64,000 nucleotides of DNA from positions 2,542,001-2,606,000 of the forward strand of contig NZ_CP046455.1 of NCBI RefSeq assembly GCF_009734425.1. Direction: 5' to 3'. The translations under genes were made by a program, and so were the position numbers. Below the pieces are notes generated by a model. That model had not been told where the DNA came from, searched no databases, and worked only from the letters and a program-made list of their open reading frames with translations. Shown here one piece after another: positions 45,911-54,492 of the stretch. The DNA is from Corynebacterium occultum (lineage in GTDB: Bacteria; Actinomycetota; Actinomycetes; Mycobacteriales; Mycobacteriaceae). Numbering within the stretch: the stretch's first letter is position 1; every line of letters starts with the position of its first letter.

Positions 45911-47905
45911 ATGCAGAGCGTGACTGAATTACTTGAGCTGATCCGCCGGGGTACTGAGAAGCCCACCACCGTTGATCTCCAGATTATTCGCACCCGGGAA
46001 CCGGAGAGCCGCTTCGGCTGGGTCACCCAACCCACCTTCTTCCTGCCTCTCGACGCCACCGGCCTCACCGTCCACCACTCCGCGAGCGGTGTGCACGCCC
46101 TCCGGGGCGAGGTGGACGTGGTGCGCGGTTCCGGTGCCACTCGTTGGGTCTTTGAGGGGCGCGAGGTTCCTGCGCTTGTCGACGTCGCCGATCTCCAAAC
46201 CCTCGGAATAGCAGGCTTCTTCCTCAAACCAGCCGCCGTGATCAAAAATATGAACCTCAATGATGTTGATCTCAGCCTGATCCTCCAGGGTGAGATTGCC
46301 GGTCGTGGCACCTGGGTGATTCCTAGCGCAGCTCATAGCCGTCTCCATCTCGAAGACCATCCCCGGCTGATCGAGGTGGATCAGGAACACGGCACCCTCC
46401 TGGCCGTGGAATCCGAGCGTGAACGCATCGAGGCCGTGAGTGTCCTCTTTCCTTCTGTTATGTCTGATCCCACTTGGGAAGATGCAACCGTCGACTGGAA
46501 AGAAGAATGGGATGCACAGCTGGCCGCGTTGAAGAATCCTGTTGAGCTGCCCGCGCCCGAGGATCTCCCAGGTTTCCTCGAGCAGCTCCCACCGCAGTCC
46601 ACAGATCCCCGCCGACTGCGGATCTGGATCGGCGACGGCTCCCTGGAGGGTTCCTACCCGCAGTACAAGGTTGGTGAATCCGTGCGATTGCCGCTTGCTT
46701 TTCGACGGGGTGAGCCTCCCATGCCAGGGCTGGAGACCACCCGGCGCGGTTGGATCCGCCACCTGGACGAATCCCACCCTGATCCCCTGTGGCCGGTGAT
46801 TTTCACCGGTGATGGCTGGTCCACCTATTCCTCTATTTCTAAGCCCCTGGTTCGCGAGGCTGAACTGGATGGTTGGTTCGGCTATTCCGCCTGGGATCCG
46901 GAGTCGGTGTTTAACGATGTCAAAGTCGAAGGAATCTATGGTTCAGTGGGTGGGTTCACCGATTCACGGCGCCTCTGGCAGAAGCTCGAAGACACCACCG
47001 ATGCCTACAACGAAGGTGAAATCTCGCTTCGCGACATCATCCTGGACGTCACTCTCGACGGTGCCACTCCCCCGCCCCTGATGCCAGAACTTTTCCGCTC
47101 CGGCACCATCCACGCAGTCGGTGAGCATCTGTGGGTGAAGGCTCACTATCTGCCGGTCCTGCGATGCTGGCACACCGGAACGGGCACATATCTGGGGCAG
47201 ACATTCGTGCCTGTTTCACTGCGTGATTCTTTTTCACTCTCCTTCTTCGACAGGGTCGTCCACGATGAGGCGCGGGCCTGGCCCTTAACCCCTGGGGCAG
47301 CCGTGACCACGGAAATTCCGTATTGGACTCCGGCGGTGGAGCCCACGGTTTCCGAACCTGTAGTTCCGGAACCCTGGGAGATCATAACGCGGTTCTCGGA
47401 AGGGCTCTACGCCTTACATGCTTTGACTGAGGAGGGTTCTCGCACCGCACTGGCCCGAACCAACCTTGATGGCGAACTGGAGATCTGCCTCATCCACACC
47501 GAAGGATTTACCATCGGTGAAGCCACCCGCGTTGGTGAACGGTATTACCTCAACTGTTGGGAACTTCACGTGATCGTAGGCCCCGACTTCCGCGTCGAAT
47601 CCGTTGAACACACGGGAATGGGCGAGGCACCCTGGTCCTGGACTGCTGATAAGGGTGTTGCTGTGAACAGCGCCGGGCCGGAACTTGTATTCGTGGACCA
47701 GGACTCCGGTGAGGAAATCACCCGGTGGCCCAAACCGGAAAATAGTGGCGCTACTGTACAGATCATCTCCCCCACCCGCTTCGTGGTGGCGATCCAGCCC
47801 TTCAACGCCGAACCGTGGAATCCCCCGGAAACCACCGGGGTAGCGGTATTCGACGCTGGAAGCTGGTCTGCAGTGGAACTGGAATCTGCGCCACCGGAAA
47901 TCTGA
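45911..47905 (+). CDS. Large unrecognised protein, 664 residues
   Basis: I do not recognise a family. No signal peptide, TM segment or Cys-rich motif is visible; the chain is acidic and Trp-rich. The N-terminal 150 residues look like a beta domain (TVDLQIIRTREPESRFGWVT); the middle has repeated short segments with W and G (GWSTYSSISKPLVREAELDG); and residues about 480-660 read like successive beta blades (GLYALHALTEEGSRTALART, GELEICLIHTEGFTIGEATR, ELVFVDQDSGEEITRWPKP), compatible with a propeller. Codon use is less GC3-biased than its neighbours. It has its own terminator upstream and is convergent with the next gene. Probably cytoplasmic; function unknown. Confidence 0.7.
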   Translation: MQSVTELLELIRRGTEKPTTVDLQIIRTREPESRFGWVTQPTFFLPLDATGLTVHHSASGVHALRGEVDVVRGSGATRWVFEGREVPALVDVADLQTLGIAGFFLKPAAVIKNMNLNDVDLSLILQGEIAGRGTWVIPSAAHSRLHLEDHPRLIEVDQEHGTLLAVESERERIEAVSVLFPSVMSDPTWEDATVDWKEEWDAQLAALKNPVELPAPEDLPGFLEQLPPQSTDPRRLRIWIGDGSLEGSYPQYKVGESVRLPLAFRRGEPPMPGLETTRRGWIRHLDESHPDPLWPVIFTGDGWSTYSSISKPLVREAELDGWFGYSAWDPESVFNDVKVEGIYGSVGGFTDSRRLWQKLEDTTDAYNEGEISLRDIILDVTLDGATPPPLMPELFRSGTIHAVGEHLWVKAHYLPVLRCWHTGTGTYLGQTFVPVSLRDSFSLSFFDRVVHDEARAWPLTPGAAVTTEIPYWTPAVEPTVSEPVVPEPWEIITRFSEGLYALHALTEEGSRTALARTNLDGELEICLIHTEGFTIGEATRVGERYYLNCWELHVIVGPDFRVESVEHTGMGEAPWSWTADKGVAVNSAGPELVFVDQDSGEEITRWPKPENSGATVQIISPTRFVVAIQPFNAEPWNPPETTGVAVFDAGSWSAVELESAPPEI

Positions 47906-47913
47906 GAATGTAG

Positions 47914-48876
47914 CTACCCTGACCGTGGAAGTCGAGCTGAAGGAGTCTCAAGCAGGGTATTCCGGAGGATCTGGAGGAATTCACAATCTTCCCCATTCAA
48001 TTGGTTCGGTTCAATGCGTAACACCGTGTAGCCATGATTGGTGAAGAACTTCTCCCGGTCACGCTCTGCTAAGAGGGCAGTCTCCAGCTGGTCCGAGCTG
48101 TCGGTCTTGTACTTTGAGCGCCCATCGATCTCCACGATGATCCGGTCATTGATCAGGAAATCCACCACGTAATAGCGACCATATTTCCCACGATTGAAAC
48201 GCACCTGGGGCCGGATGGATGTGACTTCCGGCAGGTTTGCCTCATGGAGAATGAGCCTGGCGCGGGTTTCCTGGGCACTGTCGGAATTGGGCACTGACAG
48301 TTCGATGGCTTGTCTGAGGACCGTGAGACCTCGGTAACGGGGATATTCATGAAGTTTGTCGTATAGAGAATCCTTGGTTAGCTTCGGCCACCGACGCCTG
48401 GCGGAATCAAGTACGACCACCGTCGCATGCAGGCCATCATAGTAGGCGATGTCCAGGAGAAACCTGGTGAATGAGGCAACCCGGATACCGTGATATTCAC
48501 GAATATCCTGTGAGTCCATACGCCCATAGCGGTAGATGACGCCCTTGGGCCACAACTTCGGTGAACACGGTGTTCCCATGTCCGGTAGATAACAGGTCAC
48601 AGAATTTTCGATGCTAAGGGTGTGCAGACCCCACAACCGGGCTGCGGCTTGCCCTCCGATCACCGCCTTGTCCACCGTGAGGCCAACGGCGAAAGCTCGT
48701 GCAGTGGCGCGTTCCCACGGTGGAAGCTGTTCATACTTCGCAGCGTCTATCGCCACCTCCGCGGTCAACCTCAGCAAAATCCCTTCATTCAGTTGTTTAA
48801 AGATCTCACGGTCAGTTTGCCTGAGCCGGGTCAGATTAATCAGCCCGAATTTCTCTCCCCAGTTCTTCATGAACAT
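47914..48876 (-). CDS. DUF559 (Vsr-like PD-(D/E)XK) nuclease-like protein
   Basis: About 320 residues; the start is ATG 48876 or 48870, neither with a clear ribosome site. The N-terminal half has a winged-helix-like region (FKQLNEGILLRLTAEVAIDA) and a middle part recalling AbiEi-type proteins (GGQAAARLWGLHTLS, VASFTRFLLDIAYYDGLHAT). The C-terminal 110 residues are a Vsr-like fold: RARLILHEANLPE, then the motif VVDFLINDRIIVEIDGRSKY (Asp and Glu-x-Asp of PD-(D/E)XK) and RDREKFFTNHGYTVLRI. This architecture is common in actinobacteria and often called endonuclease domain protein; activity is unproven. Possibly a defence gene. Confidence 0.75.
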   Translation of the reverse strand: MFMKNWGEKFGLINLTRLRQTDREIFKQLNEGILLRLTAEVAIDAAKYEQLPPWERATARAFAVGLTVDKAVIGGQAAARLWGLHTLSIENSVTCYLPDMGTPCSPKLWPKGVIYRYGRMDSQDIREYHGIRVASFTRFLLDIAYYDGLHATVVVLDSARRRWPKLTKDSLYDKLHEYPRYRGLTVLRQAIELSVPNSDSAQETRARLILHEANLPEVTSIRPQVRFNRGKYGRYYVVDFLINDRIIVEIDGRSKYKTDSSDQLETALLAERDREKFFTNHGYTVLRIEPNQLNGEDCEFLQILRNTLLETPSARLPRSG

Positions 48877-49126
48877 GACAATGAGGGAGCAATCCTGAAG
48901 GCACAAGGAGTTCTGGGCGGGCTGCTTTAGAACCTGTGGATGACGCTGTTCTACCCACAGCTCCGGAACTACTGGGGTTGCGGATTGCCGCGAAAGTGAC
49001 TAACTCGGAATTCCTGACGTCAGAAAGCATAAAAATTAACCCAGAGATCAGTACTGCTTTCTGCAAGCAGGATCTCTGGATTAAGCGGGTTAAATGGGTT
49101 AAGGGAGCAGGAGGCCAGGCCCCAAC

Positions 49127-50710
49127 CTAGTGCTTCTGCTCCGGCTTCACCATGGGGAACAGGACGGTCTCACGGATGCCCAGGCCGGTCAGTGCCATCA
49201 GCAGGCGGTCAATGCCCATGCCATTGCCGGAGGTCGGCGGCATACCCTGCTCCATGGCGGCCAGGAATTCCTCATCCAGGACCATGGCCTCATCATCGCC
49301 GCCGGCGGCCAGGCGGGCCTGATCAGCGAAACGCTCCCGCTGGATGACCGGGTCAACCAGCTCGGAGTAACCGGTGGCCAGCTCGAAGCCACGGACGTAA
49401 AGGTCCCACTTCTCGGTGACGCCCGGCTTGGAACGGTGGTCACGGGTTAGCGGGGAGGTCTCCACCGGGAAGTCCTTGACAAAGATGGGTCCTTCGAGCA
49501 GCTCCTCACAGAGCAGCTCCCAGATCTCCTCCACCAGCTTGCCGTGGCCCCAGCCACCCTTCTCGGGGACCTCCAGGCCGATGACCTGGGCGATCTCCTT
49601 GAGCTCCTCAACGGTGGAGTCGATGGTGACCTCCGGCTGGCCGGGGAACTTCTGCTGCAGCGCTTCATTGAGGGAGGGGTACATCTCGATGACCGGCCAT
49701 TCCCCACCGAGGTCGAACTCGGTGCCGTCCGCCCAGGTGACGGTGGTGGAGCCGAAGACTTCCTGGGCCACGGACTGGACCAGACCCTGGATCAGCTTCG
49801 CGCCATCCCGGTAGTCACCCCAGGCCTGGTAGGTCTCGAGCATCGCGAACTCAGGGCTGTGAGTGGAATCCACACCCTCATTACGGAAGTTGCGGTTGAC
49901 CTCGAAGACGCGGTCGATGCCGCCGACCACGGCGCGCTTGAGGAAGAGCTCCGGGGCGATACGCAGGTAGAGGTCAATGTCCAGGGCGTTGGAGCGGGTC
50001 TCGAAGGGACGTGCCGCCGCACCACCGTGCAGGGTCTGGAGCATCGGGGTCTCGATCTCCAGGAAGTCCTCACCCTCCAGGTAGTTGCGCAGGGCGCGCA
50101 TCACCTTGATGCGGGTCAGGGCGTTCTTGCGGGCCTCCTCACGCATGATGAGGTCGGTGTAGCGGTGGCGGACCCGGGTGTCCTCGTTCATCTCGGCGAA
50201 GGCCACCGGCAGGGGGCGCAGTGCCTTGGCAGCCATCTGCCACCTGGTGGCCATGATGGAGAGCTCACCACGGCGGGAGGCGATCACGCGGCCGCGGACG
50301 GAGATGAAGTCACCCAGATCCACATCCGACTTCCAGGCAGCCAGGGACTCCTCCCCCACCTCGGCCAGGGAAAGCATGGCCTGCACCTGGGTGCCGTCAC
50401 CATCCTGGAGGGTGGCGAAGCAGAGCTTGCCGGTGTTGCGCATGAACATCAGACGACCGGCGATGGCGTGCTCCACATCGGTTTCTGCACCGGCGGTGAG
50501 GTAGGTGACCCCCTCGGTGTTGCCGGCCTCTTCGCCCTCGGCCAGGACCTGGAACTTCTCCCGCAGTTCAGCGATCGAGATGGTGCGGTCCACGGTGACC
50601 GGGTAGGCCTCCGTGCCGGCCTCGATCAGTCGCTCACGCTTCTCACGGCGGATACGCAGCTGCTCGGGAAGATCATTGGTCTGGGCTTGGGTTTCCTTGG
50701 CGTTCGTCAC
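49127..50710 (-). CDS. lysS: Lysyl-tRNA synthetase, class II
   Basis: 527 residues. OB-fold anticodon domain with [20 protein letters not shown], then class II motif 1 region ([20 protein letters not shown]), motif 2 [18 protein letters not shown] and motif 3 [15 protein letters not shown]. The start is GTG 50710: a TACTCT hexamer ends 8 nt before it and covers the TTG at 50719, so the longer reading is excluded if the promoter is right. Confidence 0.97.
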   Translation of the reverse strand: MTNAKETQAQTNDLPEQLRIRREKRERLIEAGTEAYPVTVDRTISIAELREKFQVLAEGEEAGNTEGVTYLTAGAETDVEHAIAGRLMFMRNTGKLCFATLQDGDGTQVQAMLSLAEVGEESLAAWKSDVDLGDFISVRGRVIASRRGELSIMATRWQMAAKALRPLPVAFAEMNEDTRVRHRYTDLIMREEARKNALTRIKVMRALRNYLEGEDFLEIETPMLQTLHGGAAARPFETRSNALDIDLYLRIAPELFLKRAVVGGIDRVFEVNRNFRNEGVDSTHSPEFAMLETYQAWGDYRDGAKLIQGLVQSVAQEVFGSTTVTWADGTEFDLGGEWPVIEMYPSLNEALQQKFPGQPEVTIDSTVEELKEIAQVIGLEVPEKGGWGHGKLVEEIWELLCEELLEGPIFVKDFPVETSPLTRDHRSKPGVTEKWDLYVRGFELATGYSELVDPVIQRERFADQARLAAGGDDEAMVLDEEFLAAMEQGMPPTSGNGMGIDRLLMALTGLGIRETVLFPMVKPEQKH

Positions 50711-50718
50711 GAGTCTCA

Positions 50719-50724
50719 AGAGTA
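50719..50724 (-). promoter_or_regulatory. -10 hexamer TACTCT of lysS
   Basis: On the minus strand TACTCT ends 8 nt before GTG 50710, consistent with a leaderless mRNA. Confidence 0.45.
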
Positions 50725-50870
50725 GTCGATAGCAGCGCTTCTTCCGAAGTGCAGAAGCTGTGAGCTCGAACGCCTACCGAGCTGGGAATTCAGGGTGGAG
50801 TGCTAGCCGCAGGGTGTGGAGCGGGGTGGCGCGGTTTGATGTGCCTGAATTACCGATCCGTGGGCAGGGC

Positions 50871-50947
50871 TGGCAAAAAAGTGCGGTTTGGGACCTTTCC
50901 GACATCGTGCAAACGATCCCAATGGGTCAAATCGCACTTTTTTGCCA
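50871..50947. repeat. 77-bp inverted-repeat element
   Basis: Ends are TGGCAAAAAAGTGCG and its exact inverse, 15 bp, and similarity extends inward to about 20 bp with one mismatch. The centre contains a second small palindrome (TCGTGCAAACGA). It could be a MITE-like or REP-like repeat or a bidirectional terminator; no target duplication is visible. Confidence 0.6.
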
Positions 50948-50976
50948 CCTGACCAACCACTCCGGGAAGAAGTTAT

Positions 50977-50994
50977 TAATCTGATATCACATTA
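50977..50994. promoter_or_regulatory. Operator-like near-palindrome, copy A
   Basis: TAATCTGATATCACATTA; symmetric except for one position pair. An identical copy starts 33 bp downstream. It is a strong candidate for the binding site of the ribbon-helix-helix protein encoded in the operon that follows. Confidence 0.7.
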
Positions 50995-51009
50995 CTTCCC
51001 AGACCCTGA

Positions 51010-51027
51010 TAATCTGATATCACATTA
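51010..51027. promoter_or_regulatory. Operator-like near-palindrome, copy B
   Basis: Identical 18-bp sequence to copy A, starting 33 bp later, about three helical turns, so two dimers could sit on the same face of the DNA. Confidence 0.7.
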
Positions 51028-51098
51028 AAAGGAAGGTTTCGGAGCGCACCTCCGGCAGCCATCCCCCTGGATAACCGGAAAGGCTGGTCTCGACCAAG

Positions 51099-52082
51099 AT
51101 GAGCTCCGCACAACCCCCACAGTCCCCGCCCCCTGAGAATCCTGAAGCTGTTGTCCCCGAGGTCGCTGACCGCCCCGTCGGCCATGAGGGAGTCAAGGTC
51201 GAGGTTGTTGAGCAACCCGTCTGGACCACCGGAGCCGGCATGGCTGGCCTGGCCATCTTGGTGATGCTGCTCTGCATAATCGGTATCGCCGGCGGGATCC
51301 TGCTGATCGGCTTCGAGAGGGCCGCCACCGGCGTGGGTGCCGTGATCGCACTCCTCAGCATCATCCTCATCCTGCTGACCACCATGGTCAAGGTGATCTC
51401 CCCCGGACACACCCAGGTGATCCAGTTCTTCGGCCGCTACCTGGGCACCAACCGCCGCACCGGGCTCTCCCTGGTACCGCCGCTGACCACCGCCAAGAAG
51501 GTCAGTGTGAGGGTGCGTAACTTCGAGACCGAGACCATCAAGGTCAATGACTCCAACGGCAACCCGGTGAACATCGGGGCGATCATCGTCTGGCAGATCG
51601 CCGACACCGCCAAGGCCACCTTCGCGGTGGAGGAGGTCGAGGAGTTCATCAGCACCCAGGCTGAATCCGCCCTGCGCCATGTGGCCACCACCCACCCCTA
51701 TGACGGCGGCACCTCCCACCACCCCTCACTCTCCGGGTCCACCGACCTGGTCTCCCGGGAACTGGCGGATGAGGTTGCGGCCCGGGTGAACCTCGCCGGC
51801 CTGGAGATCATCGAGGCCCGCATCGGTTCCCTCTCCTACGCCCCGGAGATCGCCCAGGCCATGCTGCAGCGCCAGCAGGCCGGTGCGATCGTGGATGCCC
51901 GCGAAACCATCGTCGAAGGTGCCGTCACCATGGTTGAATCGGCCCTGGCACAGCTCGAGGCCCGTCAGATCGTGGACCTGGACCCGGAGCGTCGTGCCGC
52001 CATGGTCTCGAACCTGCTGGTGGTGCTCTGCTCCGACACCAATGCCCAGCCCATGATCAACACAGGCAGTCTCTACACCTAA
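51099..52082 (+). CDS. SPFH (stomatin/flotillin-like) membrane protein
   Basis: 327 residues. Two TM helices near residues 47-68 and 74-92 form a hairpin, followed by a band-7 domain (VIQFFGRYLGTNRRTGLSLV, VRNFETETIKVNDSNGNPV, FISTQAESALRHVATTH) and a C-terminal helical, coiled-coil-like region with LQRQQAGAIVDARETIVEGA. The ribosome site is weak (GGAAAGG, 12-18 nt upstream). The ribbon-helix-helix gene follows after 4 nt. SPFH proteins scaffold membrane microdomains; this subgroup is commonly paired with a small Arc-like protein in actinobacteria, function unknown. Confidence 0.85.
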   Translation: MSSAQPPQSPPPENPEAVVPEVADRPVGHEGVKVEVVEQPVWTTGAGMAGLAILVMLLCIIGIAGGILLIGFERAATGVGAVIALLSIILILLTTMVKVISPGHTQVIQFFGRYLGTNRRTGLSLVPPLTTAKKVSVRVRNFETETIKVNDSNGNPVNIGAIIVWQIADTAKATFAVEEVEEFISTQAESALRHVATTHPYDGGTSHHPSLSGSTDLVSRELADEVAARVNLAGLEIIEARIGSLSYAPEIAQAMLQRQQAGAIVDARETIVEGAVTMVESALAQLEARQIVDLDPERRAAMVSNLLVVLCSDTNAQPMINTGSLYT

Positions 52083-52086
52083 GACC

Positions 52087-52311
52087 ATGGCACGCAAAAA
52101 TGTGCCCCTGCGCATCGACCCGAAGGTCCATGAGGCGATCGCACGGTGGGCAAATGACGAAAGCCGCAGCATCAACGCCCAGATTGAGGTGATGCTGCGG
52201 GATGGTCTGCGTCGGGCCGGTCGCCTACCCCGGGATGCCGGGGAGATCCCCCGCCGGGGTAGACCACCGGCGGTGGTGGCCGAGGACGTCGATAAGCAGC
52301 CAGGGGGTTAG
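52087..52311 (+). CDS. Ribbon-helix-helix (Arc-like) DNA-binding protein
   Basis: 74 residues. The RHH fold is visible at residues 3-45: VPLRIDPKVHEAIARWANDE, then RSINAQIEVMLRDGLRRAGR, the strand residues contacting DNA being in NVPLRID. The C-terminal 28 residues are Pro/Arg-rich. It starts 4 nt after the SPFH stop, so it is coupled, and its own stop overlaps the stop of the convergent FecCD permease gene. An autoregulator of the operon through the two palindromes upstream is the simplest reading. Confidence 0.88.
   Translation: MARKNVPLRIDPKVHEAIARWANDESRSINAQIEVMLRDGLRRAGRLPRDAGEIPRRGRPPAVVAEDVDKQPGG
52284..52297 (+). repeat. Recurring 14-mer, copy 9 (13/14)
   Basis: GGACGTCGATAAGC near the 3' end of the ribbon-helix-helix gene (Asp-Val-Asp-Lys-Gln). 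Confidence 0.55.
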
Positions 52312-53369
52312 AAACCCTTGCGCCATTCCCGGGCCAGCAGCCATATCAGGTAGATCCCGCCCAGGCTGCCGGTGATCACGCCGACCGGCAACTGGGTCGG
52401 GGCGAAGAGACGCTGCGCCAGGATGTCGGAGACCAACACCAGCAGACCACCCATCAGGGCAGCCGCACCGACACCGACCCCACCATGACGAGTCAGACGG
52501 CGCGCCAGCTGCGGGGCGGCCAGCGCGACGAAGGCGATCGGGCCGGCCACCGCCACCGCCAGGGACACCAGGGCCACACCCACCATCACGATCTGGCTGC
52601 GACGCCGCTCCACCTTCACCCCCAGCGCGGTGGCCAGATCATCGCCGCTGAGCATCACATTCAGGGGGCGGGAAAGCGTCAACGCGATCGGCAGCAGCAC
52701 CGCCACACAGATCAACGCCACCCCAGCGGTGCTCCAGGTCATCGCATTGAAGGAACCCGCCTGCCACTGCGTCGCAGTCTGCGCGGCCTCCAGGGAAGCA
52801 CGCACCACCAGCAGGGAGTTCAGCCCCTGCAGCACCGAAGCGACACCGATGCCCACCAGCACCAGGCGGATACCGTTGAGCCCACCCCGCCAGGCGAGGG
52901 CGTAGACGATGCATGCGGTGAGAAAACCACCGGCCAGGGCACCGACGGCAATGGCCAGGGGGCCACCACCGAAAATGATGATCTGCAGCAGCGCGCCGGT
53001 GGCCGCACCCACGGTGAAACCGATGACATCAGGGCTGCCCAGCGGATTGGCGGAAAGAGACTGGAAAAGTGCACCCGAAGCACCCAGGGCGGCGCCCACC
53101 AGAACTGCCGCCACAATGCGCGGAGCACGCTGCTGTTGCACGAAATAGCTGGCCAGGGGATCATTACCCATCCCAAAGAGCGCGGCCACGGCCTCACCGA
53201 TACTCAAGCGGTAGTCCCCCAGCAACAGGGCGATGCCCGCGGCTGACAGGATCAACAGCACCATCAGCAGACACACCTGCACCGTCCGCTTCGGCAGGCG
53301 CAGCACCATGCCGGCCAGGGTGTAGAGGCGGTGATCCGGGGAGGCGGGGGTTCTGGTTTGGTGGATCAC
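52308..53369 (-). CDS. FecCD-family ABC permease (FepG-like)
   Basis: 353 residues, about 9-10 TM helices, of the siderophore/heme/B12 permease family. Landmarks are RAPRIVAAVLVGAALGASGA, FQSLSANPLGSPDVIGFTVG, GPIAFVALAAPQLARRLTRH (the ATPase-coupling region), and the C-terminal PVGVITGSLGGIYLIWLL. ATG 53369 overlaps the stop of the preceding permease (ATGA), so both are translated together. Last gene of the surface/uptake cluster; it runs into the convergent RHH gene with a 4 bp overlap. No ATPase gene follows. Confidence 0.92.
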   Translation of the reverse strand: MIHQTRTPASPDHRLYTLAGMVLRLPKRTVQVCLLMVLLILSAAGIALLLGDYRLSIGEAVAALFGMGNDPLASYFVQQQRAPRIVAAVLVGAALGASGALFQSLSANPLGSPDVIGFTVGAATGALLQIIIFGGGPLAIAVGALAGGFLTACIVYALAWRGGLNGIRLVLVGIGVASVLQGLNSLLVVRASLEAAQTATQWQAGSFNAMTWSTAGVALICVAVLLPIALTLSRPLNVMLSGDDLATALGVKVERRRSQIVMVGVALVSLAVAVAGPIAFVALAAPQLARRLTRHGGVGVGAAALMGGLLVLVSDILAQRLFAPTQLPVGVITGSLGGIYLIWLLAREWRKGF

Positions 53370-54439
53370 AGTGCCTCCAGTCGACGGCGACGGACAATGA
53401 CGATGAAGAAGGGGCCGCCGAGAATCGCGCTCATGATTCCCACCGCGACCTCCGAGGGGGCGAGCACCACCCGGGCCAGCACATCAGCCAGGAGCATCAC
53501 CGCAGGGGCGGCCATGATGCACCAGGGCAAGGCCAGCCGCTGATCCGGACCGCAGATGGCCCGTGCCAGGTAGGGCACCGCTAACCCGATGAACATCACC
53601 GGGCCGATGCCTGCGGTGGCGGCACCCGCCAGCAGGGTCACCGCAACCACCACCACTGCACGGGTCAGATTCACCCGAACCCCGAGGCTACGAGCCGTAT
53701 CCAGGCCCAGTGCCATGGCATTCAGCGCCGGGGTGACCAGCACCGCCAGCGCCAGCCCGGCCACGATGAAGGGGGCCACGGCCGTGATGATGTCATAGCC
53801 CCGGGCCTCGGCGGAACCGGCCGCCCAGAAACGGAACTCATTGAAGGCATCCTGGTTGGAGAGGATGACCGTCTGAACCAGGGCACCCATCGCCATGCTG
53901 ATCGCCACACCCGCCAGTGCCAGTCGCTCCGGGGAAGCAGCTGCCCGGCCGGTGCCGCCGAGGACATAAACCCCCACAGCGGCGATCGCCGCACCACCGA
54001 AGGCGAACCAGAGGTAGAACCACACCGAGCTCAGGCCGAAGACGGCCACCGCCAGCACCACCGCCAGCGAGGCGCCGGCGTTGATTCCCAGGATGCCGGG
54101 ATCCGCCAGGGGGTTACGGGTCAGCGACTGGATCAGGCTGCCGGCCACACCCAGCGCGGCCCCGACCAGGATCAGCAGGATGGTGCGCGGCACCCGCTGC
54201 TCATGCACCACCACCGAGTTGAAGCTCTCATCGGGATGCTGCAGGAGCTGAACCACTTCCCCGACGGGGATCGGGTTGGAGCCGACCAACAGGGAGGCTG
54301 CGATCAGAGCCATCAGCACCAGGAGGGCGGTGATCAACTTGAGGGCGCCCTTCAGCTGGCCTCGGGCCCGGCTGAAGGTGGGTTCCGGGGCTGCTTCCGG
54401 ATTCGGTTGCGGTCTCGGTGGGGTTAGTGCGGTGCTCAT
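53366..54439 (-). CDS. FecCD-family ABC permease (FepD-like)
   Basis: 357 residues, about 9-10 TM helices. RVPRTILLILVGAALGVAGS, IQSLTRNPLADPGILGINAG, GPVMFIGLAVPYLARAICGP and the C-terminal PSEVAVGIMSAILGGPFFIV define the family. It pairs as a heterodimer with the permease encoded after it (overlap ATGA). It lies 53 nt after a membrane-anchored surface protein gene of the same cluster. Substrate is likely a ferric siderophore or a related iron complex, judged by the iron boxes upstream of the cluster. Confidence 0.92.
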   Translation of the reverse strand: MSTALTPPRPQPNPEAAPEPTFSRARGQLKGALKLITALLVLMALIAASLLVGSNPIPVGEVVQLLQHPDESFNSVVVHEQRVPRTILLILVGAALGVAGSLIQSLTRNPLADPGILGINAGASLAVVLAVAVFGLSSVWFYLWFAFGGAAIAAVGVYVLGGTGRAAASPERLALAGVAISMAMGALVQTVILSNQDAFNEFRFWAAGSAEARGYDIITAVAPFIVAGLALAVLVTPALNAMALGLDTARSLGVRVNLTRAVVVVAVTLLAGAATAGIGPVMFIGLAVPYLARAICGPDQRLALPWCIMAAPAVMLLADVLARVVLAPSEVAVGIMSAILGGPFFIVIVRRRRLEAL

Positions 54440-54492
54440 CGTGGGGTGTTCATCTCCGGTGTCATCATGATCCTGCTCAGCCCTGGGGGCTG

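Larger units (their letters stand above)
50711..51098. other. Intergenic region between lysS and the SPFH gene
   Basis: Divergent region of 388 bp holding an imperfect inverted-repeat element (50871-50947) and two copies of an 18-bp near-palindrome (50977-50994, 51010-51027). No ORF supported. Confidence 0.65.

Noticed and set aside
50760..50984. 74-codon frame between lysS and the SPFH gene
   Set aside because: It runs through the inverted-repeat element and has no ribosome site or coding bias.
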